Shown here piece by piece: positions 40,465 through 52,359 of a DNA stretch of 64,000 bases (the stretch's first letter is position 1; each line of letters starts with the position of its first letter). The notes under the pieces are model-generated. The model was not told where the DNA came from. It did no database searches and worked only from the letters and a program-made list of their open reading frames with translations. The position numbers were made by a program, and so were the translations under genes. This DNA comes from Locusta migratoria (lineage: Eukaryota > Arthropoda > Insecta > Orthoptera > Acrididae), in contig CM048745.1 of NCBI GenBank assembly GCA_026315105.1, forward strand, positions 155,489,323 through 155,553,322. The letters are read 5' to 3'.

Positions 40465-43085
40465 ATTGGTTGTTGTTATTGTTATGGTCTTCCGTCTGGA
40501 GACTGGTTTGATGCAGCTCTCCACACTACTCTCTCCTGAGCAAGCCTTTTCATCTCCTCATAAGAACGACAACCCACATCTATTTGAATCTGCTTACTAT
40601 ACGCGTCTCTTGGTCTCCCTCTGCGATTTTTACCCCACACACTTCCCTCCAATGCTAAATTTACGATTCCCCGATGTCTAAGAATGTGTCCTACCAAGCG
40701 ATCCCTTCTTTTAGTCAGGGTATGCCAAAAATTCCTTTTCTCACCAATTCTGTTCAGTACCTCTTCATTAGTTATGCGATTTACCCACCTAATCTTCAGC
40801 ATTCTTCTGTAGCACCACATTTCAAAAGCCTCTATTCTCTTCCTGTCCGCACTGCTTATCGTCCATGTTTCACTCCCGTACAAGGCAACACTCCACACAA
40901 ATGCCTTCAGAAAAGACTTCCTTACACTTAAATTAATATTCGATGTTAGCAAATTTCTCTTTTTCAAAAATGCTTTTCTTCCCATTGCCATTCTGCATTT
41001 TGTATCCTCTGTACTACGAACATCGCATGTTATTTTACTACCCAAGTAACAAAACTCATCTACCACCTTCATTGTTTCGTTACCTAATGTAATTCCTTCA
41101 GCATTGCCTGATTTTCTAAGACCGCATTCCATTATCTTTGTTTGCTCTTGTTAATGTTCATTTTATACGCTCTCTTCAACACACTGTCCATCCCATTCAA
41201 CTGCTCTTCCAGCTCCTTTGCTGTCTCTGATAGAATTACTATGTCGTCGGCAAAACACAATGTTTTTAATTCTTCCCCCTGAACTTTAATTCCTTCGCCA
41301 AATTTCTCCTTGCTTTCCTTTATGGCTTGCTCAATGTATAAATTGAATAACATCGGAGAAAGGCTACAACCCTGTCTTACTCCCTTCCCAACTGATGCTT
41401 TCCTTTCATGCCCTTCAAGTCTAATAACTGCGGTCTGGCTTTTGTACAAGTTGTAAATAACTCTCCTTTCCCTATATTTTACACCTGCTGACTTCAGAAT
41501 TTGAAAGAGTGTATTCCAGTCAACATTGTCAAAAGCTTTCTCCAAATCTACAAAAGCTAAAAATGTAGATTTTTCTTTCCTTAATCTATCTTCTAAGATA
41601 AGACGTAAAGTGAGTATTGCCTCCCGGGTTCCTACGTTCCTCCTGAATCCAAACTGATCTTCCCCGAGGTCAGCTTCTACCATTTTTCCATTCTCCTGTA
41701 GATAATTCGTGTTAAAATTTTGCTACCATGACTTGTCAAACTGATGGTTCTGTAATTTCCACCTGTCTGAGCCTGATTTCTTTGGAATGGGGATTATTAC
41801 ATTTTTCTTAAAGTCTGAGGGTATTTCGCCTGTCTCATACATCCTACACACCAGTTCAAATAGTCTTGTCATGGCTGGCTTTCCCAGAGACTTTAATAGC
41901 TCTGCGGGTATGTCATCTACTCCTGGGGGCCTTGTTCCGACCTAGGACTTTCAAGGCTCTGTCAAATTCATCTCTCAGTATAGTATCTCCTATTTCATCT
42001 TGATCTACTTCCTCTTCCCTTCCTACAACATCGTCTCTAAGTTCATTTCCTTTGTAGAGCTGCTCTATGTACTCTTTCCATCTTTCAGCTTTTCCTTCTT
42101 TGCTGAGAACTGGTTTCCCATTCGAGTTCTTGATATTCGTAGAGTTGCTTTTCTTGTCCCCAAATGTCTCTTTTATTTTCCTGTAGGCGGTTTCTACTTT
42201 TCCCCTTCTTATACATTCTTCTACAGATTTGCATTTGGCTTCTAGCCACTCCTGCTTAGCCATTTTGCACTTCCTGTCAATCTCATTTTTTAGTCGTCTG
42301 TACTCCATTTTGCCTGTTTCATTTACTGCATTTTTATATTTTCTCCTTTCATCTATTAAATTTAGTATTTCCTGCGATATCCAAGGATTTTTTTGTCGGT
42401 CTTGCCTTCCTATTTTGTCCTCTGCTGCCTTCACTATTTCATCTCTCAATGCTACCCATTCCTCTTCTACTGTTTTATTTCCCCTTGTTTCTGTCAATTG
42501 TTGCCTAAATCTCCCTCTGAAATTCTCCAGAACTTCACTTTCCTTCAATTTGTCTAAGTGCCATCTCCTTATTTTCCTACCTTTCTGCAGTTTCTTCAGT
42601 TTCAGCCTACAGTTCATGACTAACCAGTTATGGTCAGAGTCTATATCTGCCCCTGGGTATGTCTTGCAGTTTAGAACCTGGTTCCGGAATCTATGTCTTA
42701 CCATTATAAAATCTATCTGATACCTTCCGGTGTCTCCTGGTCTCTTCCACGTATGCAACCTTCTTTTGTGATTCTTAAACCTCGTGTTTGTTACGATTAA
42801 ATCATGTTCCGTGCAAAATTCTACCAGACGACTTCCTCTTTCATTCCTCCTGCCCAGTTCATATTCACCTACTATTTTCCCTTCTCTTCCTTTTCCTACT
42901 ACCGAATTCCAGTCTCCCATCACAATTACGTTTTCCTCTCCCTTAACTGTCTGAATAATTTCGTTTAGCTCCTCATATATTTCTTCGATCTCCTCATCAT
43001 CGGCAGAGCTAGTTGGCATATAAACCTGTACTACTGTTGTCGGTGTTGGCTTCGTATCTATCTTGACAATGATAACGCGATCACT
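40465..43085 (-). pseudogene. RTE-like LINE copy 2, nearly full ORF2 with frameshifts
   Basis: Reads from part of an endonuclease/exonuclease/phosphatase domain (GDWNSVVGKG; SDHNWLVMNC) at 43019-41913 through a linker (SNSTNIKNSNGKPVLSKEGK) to RT (DLEKAFDNVDW, RQGCSLSPMLFNL, LCFADDIVILSE with intact FADD at 41243-41254) and the tail through NRRGRPRDAYSKQ. An extra C in NKAP(G) (about 41933) and at least three more frameshifts separate the frames. The N-terminal endonuclease quarter is missing. No upstream ORF1 was seen, as is usual for RTE elements. Most complete LINE in the window. Confidence 0.92.
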
Positions 43086-43159
43086 GTGCTGCTCATAGAT
43101 TGGTTACAATTGTAATTTCTGTACATTTAGCTGTCTCCACCCTTTACTTGAGATTTACC

Positions 43160-44335
43160 TGACGGGGCACTATGGGGTATCATAATAGTGGAAGAGGCAT
43201 TCTCGTTGCTCTCCAATACGGTATATGACCACCTAGGACGACCAGTACTGTTTCACACCTGCGTGGCATGGGCATTACGAGGTTATCATCAGCTCTTGAG
43301 GGATATTTCGCCATTCTTCCAAGAGTGAAATATCCAGCTCTGCAACCGTTGTGAGAGGCTGCATTGCGTCTGCCAAGTGCATCCCAGTCTTCCTCAAACG
43401 AGATTAAATTCGATGAACAAGCTGACCACTCAATTCGTTCAATACCTTCAGTTTCAAGCTTGTTGTCCACCAGTGCAGCTCTGTTGCGGACGAGCGTTAT
43501 CGTCCTCAAGGAGAAACCAATTCATATGGCACCAGCGTAAGGCACAACAAAAGGTCGAAGGATGTCTCTATACTTCTGAGCAGTCAAAGCACAATTATGA
43601 ATTACATAGAGGTCTTTAGATCCGCCAATGCTGACTCCTGCCCACACCATTCGTCCAGCACCACGATATGATGTTTGCTGCACAGTTGCAGGATTGTTCC
43701 CAAATCCACGTTCGCTCCAGATGAGGGTACGACGATTGTCCGGCTGAATACAAAATCTTGACTCATCTGTGAACAGAAGCCGGCGCCATTCGTTACGACT
43801 GCAATCCTAATGTTCCTCCTCCCAGTTTCTGCTGGCTAATCGGTGTTGTGGTTTTAATGGGAAACGCACACCATAGGCCTCCGTGCGTTGAGGCCACATT
43901 TGCGAAGGCGACTTCGGACTGTTTGTATTGATAATGCGCGTCCAATTGCTGTCTGGAGGGTGCGTTGCAGCTGACCTGCATTCAGCCTCCTGTTTCGACG
44001 GGCTGTTGACCAGAGATAACGCTCATCTCTTGCTGATGTTACCCACGAACGACCTTGGCCTTGCCTTGTTTTAACGGTTGCTGTTGTCTGAAATCGCGCC
44101 TATACCACACCACGGGATAAGTCACGTTGTTATTGCATTGGACTACCTGCTCACTACACAATCTGAGCTCCACTTCTGTAATTACCACTATCTCGGTTGC
44201 TGTCATGTTGATGTTTCCACTCCGTAGAGCCGACAGAAAGACGTCGAACCAGTTTAGTTTATTCTGCCGATGAGAATACTTCAGAACCTAGATATCTCAG
44301 TTGATCCCGTACTTGTTTTGACCAGTTTAGAATCG
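43160..44335 (-). pseudogene. Tc1-like transposon relic
   Basis: The minus strand begins at a terminal repeat (complement of GATCCCGTACTTGTTTTGACC near 44297-44325) and then gives weak transposase: TVEVELRLC, FRQQQPLKQGKAKVVRG, an HTH with SVISGQQPVETG, then the catalytic region (WTNGVGRSQHWR, LLEDDNARPQQS, YSWKNGE) all out of frame. DDNARP is the second Asp motif. Many stops and indels; the far end TIR was not found. Family by motif order. Confidence 0.78.
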
Positions 44336-44805
44336 TATACGGGACAAATGTTCTTGAAAAAGTGAGACGGGAGACTGAAAAAAAAATAAGGTCAAAACAT
44401 GCGAAAACCCCAGAAGTAACACATACCTGGCAACCCTAGTCCTGCATCCCACGCCAGCTGCTCCGCAGCCATCGACCAAACTGTTTCGATACACGAAAGA
44501 CGAGGAAAAACAGTATGGCCAAGGCATTATTGCGATCCGAAGGGGGACGAAGGAGACCGGAACAATGAGTGTCACGTATGACCGTATATTATCCTGCAGC
44601 AAAAAGGCCGTTGGCAAGCTCCGAAGGTATGGTAGACAGCAGCCTCCAGTACTTGAGAGATGCAGTGCTAGCTGGTTAGTGCACTGCCGGCGCAATCCAC
44701 TACCATGACGAACTATAATACCGATGGGGGACTTATTCATGATGCGTAAGACAACAGATCAACAGTCTCTCACCGTGGTGCATCCTACCATCGCGATGGT
44801 GCATC
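44336..44805. other. Unassigned spacer
   Basis: No gene recognised. A 137-codon minus-strand frame (44740-44327) has no motif I know and overlaps the Tc1 end. Confidence 0.35.
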
Positions 44806-45330
44806 AGAGCCTAGGGTATCGTCAGGAGTGGCCCAGGGAAGCGCGATAGGACCGCTATTATTTTCTGTCTATATAAATGATCTGATGGACAGAGTGAGTT
44901 GCAATCTGCGACTGTTTGCTGAAGATGCAGTGGTGTACAGAAAGGTGTCGTCATTGAATGACTAGTAGGATGCAGGATGACTTGGAACAAATCTCTAAGT
45001 GGTGTGAAGAATGGCAGCTAGCTCTAAATGCAGAAAAATGTAAAGTGATACAGGTGAGTCGGAGAAACAATCGCGTAATGTTCGCATACAGCATTAGTAG
45101 TTTGCTGCTTGACAGATTCACGCCAATTAAAAATCTAGGCGTAACGCTGCACAGCGATATGAAATGGAACAGCCATGTAAGGGTAGTCGTGGGTAAGGCG
45201 GATGGTCGATTTCGATTTATTGGGATAATTTTGGGAAGGTATGATTCGTCTATAAAGGAGCAAGCATATAAAACGCTTGTACGACCACGTCTTGAGTATT
45301 GCTCAGGTGTTTGGGATCCCCACCAGATCG
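44806..45330 (+). pseudogene. LINE RT fragment (CR1/Jockey-like) with FAED box
   Basis: Reads SGVAQGSAIGPLLFSVYIND, then LFAEDAVVYRK where this family has LFADD (change at 44914-44925), then a frameshift, and 44958-45340 in one frame: QDDLEQISKWCEEWQLALNA, IKNLGVTLHSDMKWNSHV, EQAYKTLVRPRLEYCSGVWDPHQ. It is homologous to the copy at 30912-31825. After DPHQIG the family sequence stops; a 180 bp unknown stretch follows, then a short RRAARFVSG-like remnant near 45535-45560. Asp to Glu at the catalytic pair usually inactivates RT. Confidence 0.8.
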
Positions 45331-45564
45331 GTTTAACTCTTTTGTGGGCGGGGATTATCGATGTCATCCACATATTTCACAACGTCTTGCTCCCAAATGG
45401 GGCAGCAATTCTCATTGTGGGTGACATTGCTTGTTGTTGAGGAGTTATCGAGATAACATATGATGGTCAGTCATCTTAAAATAAGTGGCTAACACCACCT
45501 CTGAAAGAATTAATGGAAGACATCTAGAGGAAGTTTAGAGGCGGGCGGCTAGATTTGTTAGTGG

Positions 45565-46447
45565 TAGGTTAGATTAGGTAATGAAACAATAAAGAAGGTG
45601 AATGAGTTTTGTTACTTGGGCAGTAAAATAATAAATGATGGTCGCAGTACAGAGGATGTAAAATGCAGAATAGCAATGGGTAGAAAAGCGTTCTTGAAAA
45701 AGACAAATTTGTTAACATCGAATATAGATTTAAGCCTAGGAAAGTCCTTTCTGAAGGCATTTGTGTGGAGTGTTACCTTGTATGGGAGTGAGACATGGAC
45801 GATAAACAGTAGGGACAGGAAGAGGATAGAGGCTTTTGAAATGTGGTGCTACAGAAGAATGCTGAAGATTAGGTGGGCGGATCGCGTAACTAATGAGGAG
45901 GTATGAGGTAAAGCAGTCAACAATCCGAAGATTGGTTTGAACACCAAAGTGCTTTACTAGGTATGGTCCTGTTTGGAGGTGGTATGCCGTTGCCTTCCTC
46001 CGACCTTCGAACTGATTTACCCAGCCATTTATAGGGTTCCGAACACGGTGCTACTCGGTATTTTTCACATGAGCAATACTGCCAGAGGTGAAAGAAGTGG
46101 AAAGTGACAGATAAAAATCCTAGGATCTGGGGGGATCGAACCCGGGACCTTTAGATTAATGAGGAGGTACTGAACGGAATTGGGGAGAAAAGAATTTCTG
46201 GCATACCTTGACTAAAAGAAGGGATCGATTGGTAGGACACATTGTTGACATCAAGGAATCGTGAATTTAGCAGTGGAGGGAAGTGTGTGGGGTAAAAACC
46301 GCAGAGGAAGACCAAGAGATGAATACAGAAAGCAGATTCAGACAGATGTAGGTTGCCGTTCTTATGTGTAGCTGAAAAGGCATGCTCAGGATAGGGTATT
46401 GTGGAGAGCTGCATCAAACCATTCTCCGGACTGAAGAACACACCAAC
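45565..46447 (+). pseudogene. RTE-like LINE tail, split by SINE C
   Basis: Plus-strand copy: EFCYLGSKIINDGRSTEDVK, LLTSNIDLSLGKSFLKAFV, YGSETWTINSRDRKRIEA, RRMLKIRWADRVTNEEV to 45903, then after the SINE TNEEVLNGIGEKRISG and GVVNLAVEGSVWGKNRRGRP-like sequence with the usual 3' UTR ending near 46440. The two parts rejoin at TAATGAGGAGGTA. A few frameshifts after the SINE. It begins in mid-frame, just after a CR1-like fragment. Confidence 0.9.
45904..46156 (-). mobile_element. SINE family C, 5'-truncated, 13 bp TSD
   Basis: Same body and tail as the copies at 21436 and 37548; the 5' tRNA head is cut inside the anticodon region (ends at complement of CCTTTAGAT). TAATGAGGAGGTA repeats at 45891-45903 and 46157-46169. 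Confidence 0.94.
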
Positions 46448-46460
46448 AACAGGGAACTCA

Positions 46461-46655
46461 AATTCAAATGTTTGTAGAGCTTATGGGATTTAACTACAGG
46501 GTCATCAGACCCTAAACTTACAATCTACTTATGAACTAGCTAATACTAAGGACGGCACAAATATCCATGCCCGAGGGGGGATTCAAAACCCCGACCGTAG
46601 TGACCGTGCAGACCGTGACTGGCGCGCCGCAGTGCCCTCGGTCACCGCGGCCGGC
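46461..46655 (-). mobile_element. SINE family A, with 9 bp TSD
   Basis: Near full-length. GGGAACTCA repeats at 46452-46460 and 46660-46668. One B-box base change gives GGTTTTGAATCCCC (minus strand). Confidence 0.9.
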
Positions 46656-46689
46656 TTCTGGGAACTCATATGGGAGTCACTAAAGGGTA

Positions 46690-47690
46690 AATTCACGTTC
46701 TTTTCGAGAAACACTGTTGAAGAAATTTAAAGAGCCGAAATTTGAAACGGACTGCAGAACGATTCTACTGCAACTAACCTAGATTTCACGTAATAATTCA
46801 AACATTCCATTCCTTTATCTAGCCTGTTATAAGTCCGCGCCATTTGCCTGGCTAAACATTAGTTCTCACTGTCAGTTCTATAGTTTGATTCATTACGTTT
46901 GTAACTACTTGATATCACATTTAATGGTTACAACTTTTTTACATTATTTATTTATTTATATTTTATTGGCCTTTGAGCAGACGCCTTACAGCCATCAACA
47001 GAAGTAATGATAAAAACATCCTCTGGTACAGTTATGTAAACAAGTTGGCAAAAGCAACTATACAAACATCAAAGATGTGACAGAAAACAAAAACAAAAAG
47101 AAGTAACATAACAATCATTAAAGATATGACACAATATACTGATTAAACATGGTTTTATCTTTTACACAACAGTTCATAACTCTTTCTTCGCCGCCGTTAG
47201 AAAGGAGGTAAGTTCTTTGTACACTCCAAAGTCTTTGGTTGCCAATAATGTTGGTACAGGTATTGGTAACTGGTAGTCCCTGCTCACAATATAACTTAGC
47301 AACTTTGATGTGAGCTCCCACCAGCTCATGCATCCAAAAGAAAATGTGATTTGTGTCTTCTGCTTCGCCGCAGTAAACAAAATGGAGATGTCAATATGCC
47401 GATGACGATGTAGGTGCTGCGTAGTTCGACAGTGGAAGAACTTCAGCATCGCTGTGGTGACTGCCAGCTTCCGAGAACACCTCAGTCCCTTGTACCAAGG
47501 TCTGGTTGGTAGCACTGGTGTTATTTAATGTGCAGTTTCCATAATATTAAGAGCTCGCTGTTAGTATTTACAACAGGTTGATCAGAGAGAGAAAAGGTCG
47601 TACAGATGGGTACAAGCATTCGTTTTTTCCTCGTTCTATATGGGAGTGGAACGGGAAAGCAAGTAAGTAGTAATGATGCTAGGTAGATGT
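46690..47690 (+). pseudogene. LINE 3' end split by another LINE insertion
   Basis: 46690-46797 (GAGCCGAAATTTGAAACGG, CTAACCTAGATTTCACGTAA) and 47577-47690 (GGTCGTACAGATGGGTACAAG, TATGGGAGTGGAACGGGAAAG) match the left and right halves of the LINE tail at 6930-7165. About 780 bp of other sequence lies between them. The tail ends with GGTAGATGTAGA. Confidence 0.72.
46940..47525 (-). pseudogene. LINE ORF2 C-terminus in opposite strand (inserted)
   Basis: Minus-strand frames give RPWYKGLRCSRKLAVTTA, FFHCRTTQHLHRH, then (after a frame change) a HxxFxxMHE-like zinc-knuckle remnant, LCEQGLPVTNT-like sequence and GVYKELTSFLTAAKKEL before a stop at 47174. The layout (basic stretch, CxxC/H region, LINE-type last helix) suggests the end of a Jockey- or I-like ORF2. 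The 3' side ends in TTTATTTATTTATA (plus view), an AAAT-type tail. Family uncertain. Confidence 0.5.
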
Positions 47691-47699
47691 AGAATCGGG

Positions 47700-48310
47700 A
47701 TCCGTCGGTAACAATGTCCTTCTATTCTGATGTCCATTTGCGTCGATCATTCTACCATAGCCGGCACAAATATGGCGTTGATTCATCGGCAAAAGCGGCA
47801 ATGGACGTGCTGCGGACAGTTTACTGTTCTGCGTCGAATGGTACGCAGAACAAATCTGTCATGCCATGGTTTTGTGATGTGTCAGCGCGTCCCATTACTG
47901 CCATGCGCACAACATTGCTGTCCCCGTGCACAGTGGTGCAACGAGGTGGCTTCAATCAGTCCCGTCGATCTGTTTGTTCCCTCCAGCACCCAGTGATTCC
48001 CGTCGTTCCACCCAGCACCCGCTGATTAAGACATATCACAGTCGCTTGGCTTAGCCTGACACGAACATCGATTTCTCTGAAGGATAACCCGCAATCCCTA
48101 TAGCTACCGATTCTTCCTCGGTCGAACTGAGAAACGTGTTCGAAAGAAGCTCGCTGTCTTCTTCGAGGCACACAGAAGATGCTTACGTAAAAGAACAGCA
48201 CGAAACAGCAACTCTAGGACGTCCACGCGGCGCTTGCGTGTTGCACTACTGGCGTTCGTGATTCGCTACTGCACTGAAATGCTAATCACGTGCATCTCTC
48301 GACGCCACAA
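47700..48310 (-). pseudogene. Tc1-like transposase N-terminal relic
   Basis: Minus strand from about 48160: RRRQRASFEHVSQFDRGRIG, SYRDCGLSFREIDVRV then a second HTH read with frame changes (SVTHH... ARTIRRR... RPLLRLPLTNQRH). This is the paired-HTH DNA-binding region of a Tc1 element related to, but different from, the one at 19919. The catalytic domain is absent. No TIR found. Confidence 0.8.
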
Positions 48311-49745
48311 ACGCATGCTCGAAAGGACACCTCAATCGCACACTTTTTAATATTGCTGTCCGTTTATTATTGATATATAGTCGCTAAATAACGAAAGATG
48401 CAAAAGAGGAATAATTTTTAAACGCGATAGACGGAAAAAAATATAGGAATTAATTTTGGTAAAGCAAACTGACATTAAAGAATGAATTTACTAGAACAAA
48501 GGCGGAAAGAATTTCAATAGATAGCATATTGAAAAAAAATAACGAGTTGTGACCTTGACTTGCTCGTAGCGTCGCTGTTAATTTCTGATGTCTGTATAAA
48601 ATCGGCGAAATTTCTGGTATACGCTGGCCTTATTGAATGATTTAGACGTATAATTAATAATTTGAACGCAGGTAGCTGACCGTGTGAAAAATGATATTGA
48701 AGTTACAATGATGGAAAAGGAAATTTTGAAAACAATGAAAATCGAATTTCGCGTAACATTTAAAAAGATTGCCAGTTTTATTGTGGAAAAAAAGTGGCAA
48801 ATTTTGAATGTGATTTAAATGTAAAGGCAAATTGCCACAGAATGTATACGATCTAAACACAGTGGCATCCAAATCATTCATTATTGCCATTGGTCATTTA
48901 CTGAAAACAACTTCTTATTGTATTTCAGTGGGGAGGGAGAAGCAAACTACAAATGATAATCAATATTTTAAGATCTGAACTTAATGAGGGGGTTTATTGA
49001 ATAAGAAAATAAAACATCTCTCACTTACGTATTTTTTCAAATCCAGACGAGGTGGTACAGGCCTTGCTAACAAGACGAAAACTGATCGTAGCAAGACCAC
49101 GAAATTTGAACAACGCTCTCCTTCCAGAAGTCAGGGTAATAAAAGAGGATCGAAATTCAGAGCAGAGGTCGCGTTTTAGATGGAGACTGCTGCTAATCTG
49201 TGACGAGAGTGGTTATCGGTGAATTTTTCCTACGTAGTGTCACACCTTCCTTCAGAATGCGGCATTTTGGGTGGCCAGCAGTGTACGTGACTAACAGCTT
49301 GATGGACGCATATCTGCTAATACTGCAACGCTTAATCCCCAGGAAACGATTCTCATAAAGTGCTACGGACTCAAGACTGAACACGTTTACAGTGTTCTTA
49401 AAACAAGACGAAGTCATATTTCTAGGTTCCAGTCCATTGGGATTAGCACGCAGCATTGTATTGGGTAGTGAAGATCAATTCAGCTATCGTAATTTGTTTT
49501 GTTAGAGGCCCACCTACTCGCAATTTCAGCTTTATCGATGGTGATAAGCGAACGTTACGCAACGGACGAAGGCAATTGCACCTTATACCGAATTAACCAG
49601 TTTGAACTAGACCCCTGGGTACTTCTTTCCAATTTACACTAGTTGTTCCACACAGAGATCGAGAAACTTCTAGAAAATTAATTCAAACGATATCTTGAAA
49701 TACTGTGTAAAATAAAGAGAATAAAAGGAAGTAGTACACGGCGGT
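48311..49745. other. Unassigned AT-rich region
   Basis: No gene, transposase or repeat recognised; open frames are under 90 codons and motif-free. Confidence 0.35.
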
Positions 49746-49754
49746 GGCACTGCG

Positions 49755-49946
49755 TCAAATGTTTGTACAACTTATGGGACTTAACTACGGGGTCATCAGT
49801 CCCTAAGCTTACAAACTACTTATGAACTAGCTAAGACTAAAGACGGCACAAATATCCATGCCCGAGGGGGGATTCGAACCCCCGACCGTAGTGGCCGTGC
49901 TGACCGTGACTGGAGCGCCTCAGTCACCTCGGCCACCGCGGTCGGC
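49755..49946 (-). mobile_element. SINE family A, with 9 bp TSD
   Basis: Full-length copy with GGCACTGCG repeats at 49746-49754 and 49947-49955. Confidence 0.93.
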
Positions 49947-49989
49947 GGCACTGCGACGCGTAAGCGTTAAATATTGAGAAAGAAATACA

Positions 49990-50116
49990 TAATCTACATC
50001 TACATCTACATATATATTCTGCAAATCACATTCAAGTGCCTGGCAGAGGGTTCACTAACCACTTTCATAACTTTTCTCTACCGTTCCATTCTCTAATAGC
50101 GCGCGGGAAGAAAGAA
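49990..50116 (-). mobile_element. LINE 3' UTR fragment (same family as 30912)
   Basis: CTGCAAATCACATTCAAGTGC and TGGCAGAGGGTTCACTAACC match the 3' UTR of the LINE at 30912-31020; the tail is a CTACAT repeat (plus view). Confidence 0.8.
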
Positions 50117-50517
50117 TTCATTGTAACAAACTAAACGGAGGTCATCCAAATCAAGTAAAATCATGTCATTTAGTATATTTATGTATTTTCAAAAGTTATA
50201 GTTAAATGCGAGCCACAGACATGTTTGATAACACTGTTAATCAAGAATTTTAACTTACTTAGCGGATAGTTGACGTGTAAGACTTTTGGGAGATGGTGCG
50301 CACAGTCTACTGAGCAGTGGAAATTATACCAAACTTCTGCGAGATTAGGACGAAATATCAACCTGCTGCAAATGTTTAGTCAGACAAATTGCACGGAATT
50401 ATAACAGTCTAGATAAAGGAATGGAATATTTGCAATTATTTTACGTTCCTGCGAAATTGCAAGTTCATATGAAGCATCCTCTTTAAACTTTTCATCTGCG
50501 TGATGCGGGAAGACAAT
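50117..50517. other. Unassigned spacer
   Basis: Nothing recognised. Confidence 0.35.
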
Positions 50518-50820
50518 TTTTATATATAAAGATATGTTAAGATGTCTTCCCTTCGTCACGCCATAACTTGAGAACGGCAACTCCGATTTGGCTGATGTTT
50601 TACTGGTCCTGTTCGTAATTCTAAGTACCAGGTTTTATGATACAATTTTTTTGGGAAATCGACCAGAAAATTGAAAAATATGGAAATGCTTTTTTTAATG
50701 TCTCCGTCTGTTTATAACTCATACAAATCTATAGTTACGTACAGAAATTTTGAAATTTTTGACATTTCTTACAGGCACCAATCAACCGACACCACGTCTG
50801 CCGGCCCAATAAACTAGCCT
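50518..50820 (+). mobile_element. Possible Helitron relic
   Basis: TTTTTATATATAAAGATATG leads into AACTTGAGAACGGCAACTCC and GATTTGGCTGATG, resembling the leader at 11899. A CTAG lies at 50809, but the hairpin-CTAG arrangement is not clean. Tentative. Confidence 0.3.
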
Positions 50821-51179
50821 ACGGAGTGAGCGGAGGCCTTCGAATTAAGAAGAAAGAACACTTGAATACCATATTTTCTAACACGATAAAAATTTAATAT
50901 GTGAACCTAGAGTGAAGGTTTGTAACTTGAAATAACTGTGAGTCAGAATATGACTGAAAATTGTAGAAAACTCGACCAAGATAAATGATTTTTTTTTATT
51001 ATTATTATAATTGTGTTCGTAATTCTCAAGACAAAATTTGTATGAATACAATTTTTCGAAAATCTGCCGGAAGGTATTTTAACTAACAGCCTTAGACAAA
51101 GTCCGTAGTTTTACTCCGATTTTGATGAATTTTTGCGCATTTGAGCTTTAAACGAAGGGGAAAATCGTTGTCTAAATAA

Positions 51180-51800
51180 TATACAAAAACTTATTGTAAA
51201 AAGATATAAAATAGCCAAGATCGCTTATGATCAGTTTTTATTAATGACGACTGGTTTCACTGAACTATGTCAGCATCATCACGTCAAATAAAATATTTCA
51301 CAAGGCCATAATCTGTTAAAAGGAGAAACGGATATTTAAAACATGCAAGTCATTATAATAAAACGAGAAGATACGTCAATTAAATCCATAAGAGCAAGAT
51401 CGGGCATATTTAGAGATGAGACATACCTTGTAACGTCAAATAGTTGTTATATAAAACGATTTACAGTGCATAAGTGCACTAAGTCATTATAATAAAACGT
51501 AATTAACACAGTGAGTGACAAAAGCAAACTGATACATGATACAAGTCAAGGGTAAAAAAATATGGCGCCAGATGGCAGCACACACCAATGTAATGTTGAG
51601 ACACAATGAGGTTAAAAACGTGTTGTACAGATTATAAAAATAAATTATTTAGAAGTCGTTTTAAAAATAGACTAATATATACAGTGATGGCGTAATTAAG
51701 TTTGTGCATACCACAAAAATATCTGTATAAACTGACAGTCATTTATAAACGAAAAACTAACACAGTTAAAATGTAGCGGTCATGCAATATTGCTTTGTGC
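51180..51800. repeat. Non-coding region with internal repeats and hammerhead-like motif
   Basis: AAGTCATTATAATAAAACG occurs twice (about 51347 and 51482), and the minus strand around 51246-51290 has GTGATGATGCTGACATAG followed by GAAACCAGTC. No protein frame. It may be the non-coding part of a retroelement such as a Penelope-like element; this is an inference from the motif alone. Confidence 0.3.
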
Positions 51801-52359
51801 ATACCATGGGAATATGGAAATAGTAAAACCAGACTTTCGGTAAAGTTGTCATAAAACTAAACTGTTTATCGGCCATTGTAAGATCGGGCCTAAATGTGAC
51901 ACGGGGATTTCATTTTTTATTCCTCGAGTTCCGTCAGACCGTAACAAGTCCATAAAACAGATATAAACTACCACAACATCAATGAAAAACAGAGGAGTTT
52001 GCTGACAATTGTTCTACGGACTACTAGTCATTATTAAATCAGTGAGCCATGAGAACTTAGATTGGAAAGTGCGAGGATTGCCGCTACAATTTTGACATCT
52101 CATGGTAGATTACTGACGAATGCAAGCTGCTAATTCTTAGGAATAAGCTCATTTTGATAAACATCATTAAAGAAAATCCAAGAAGAGAATACCAGTTCGT
52201 TTAGCGTTACCCAGGGTGCACCACGACGAGGCGAAGTGATTCACACCCCAAAAATATTTACATTATTTGCATATTTATTTTTTTGTATTTTTTCCTATAT
52301 TTACAAAATTTATTCCCTTATTTCCTAATATGTGCATGTAATTCTAAAACCACTTTTCT

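Noticed and set aside
42229..42720. 163-codon plus-strand Ser/Leu-rich frame
   Set aside because: Antisense shadow of the RTE endonuclease region.
47714..48025. Plus-strand frames opposite the Tc1 relic
   Set aside because: They are shadows of the minus-strand transposase fragment.
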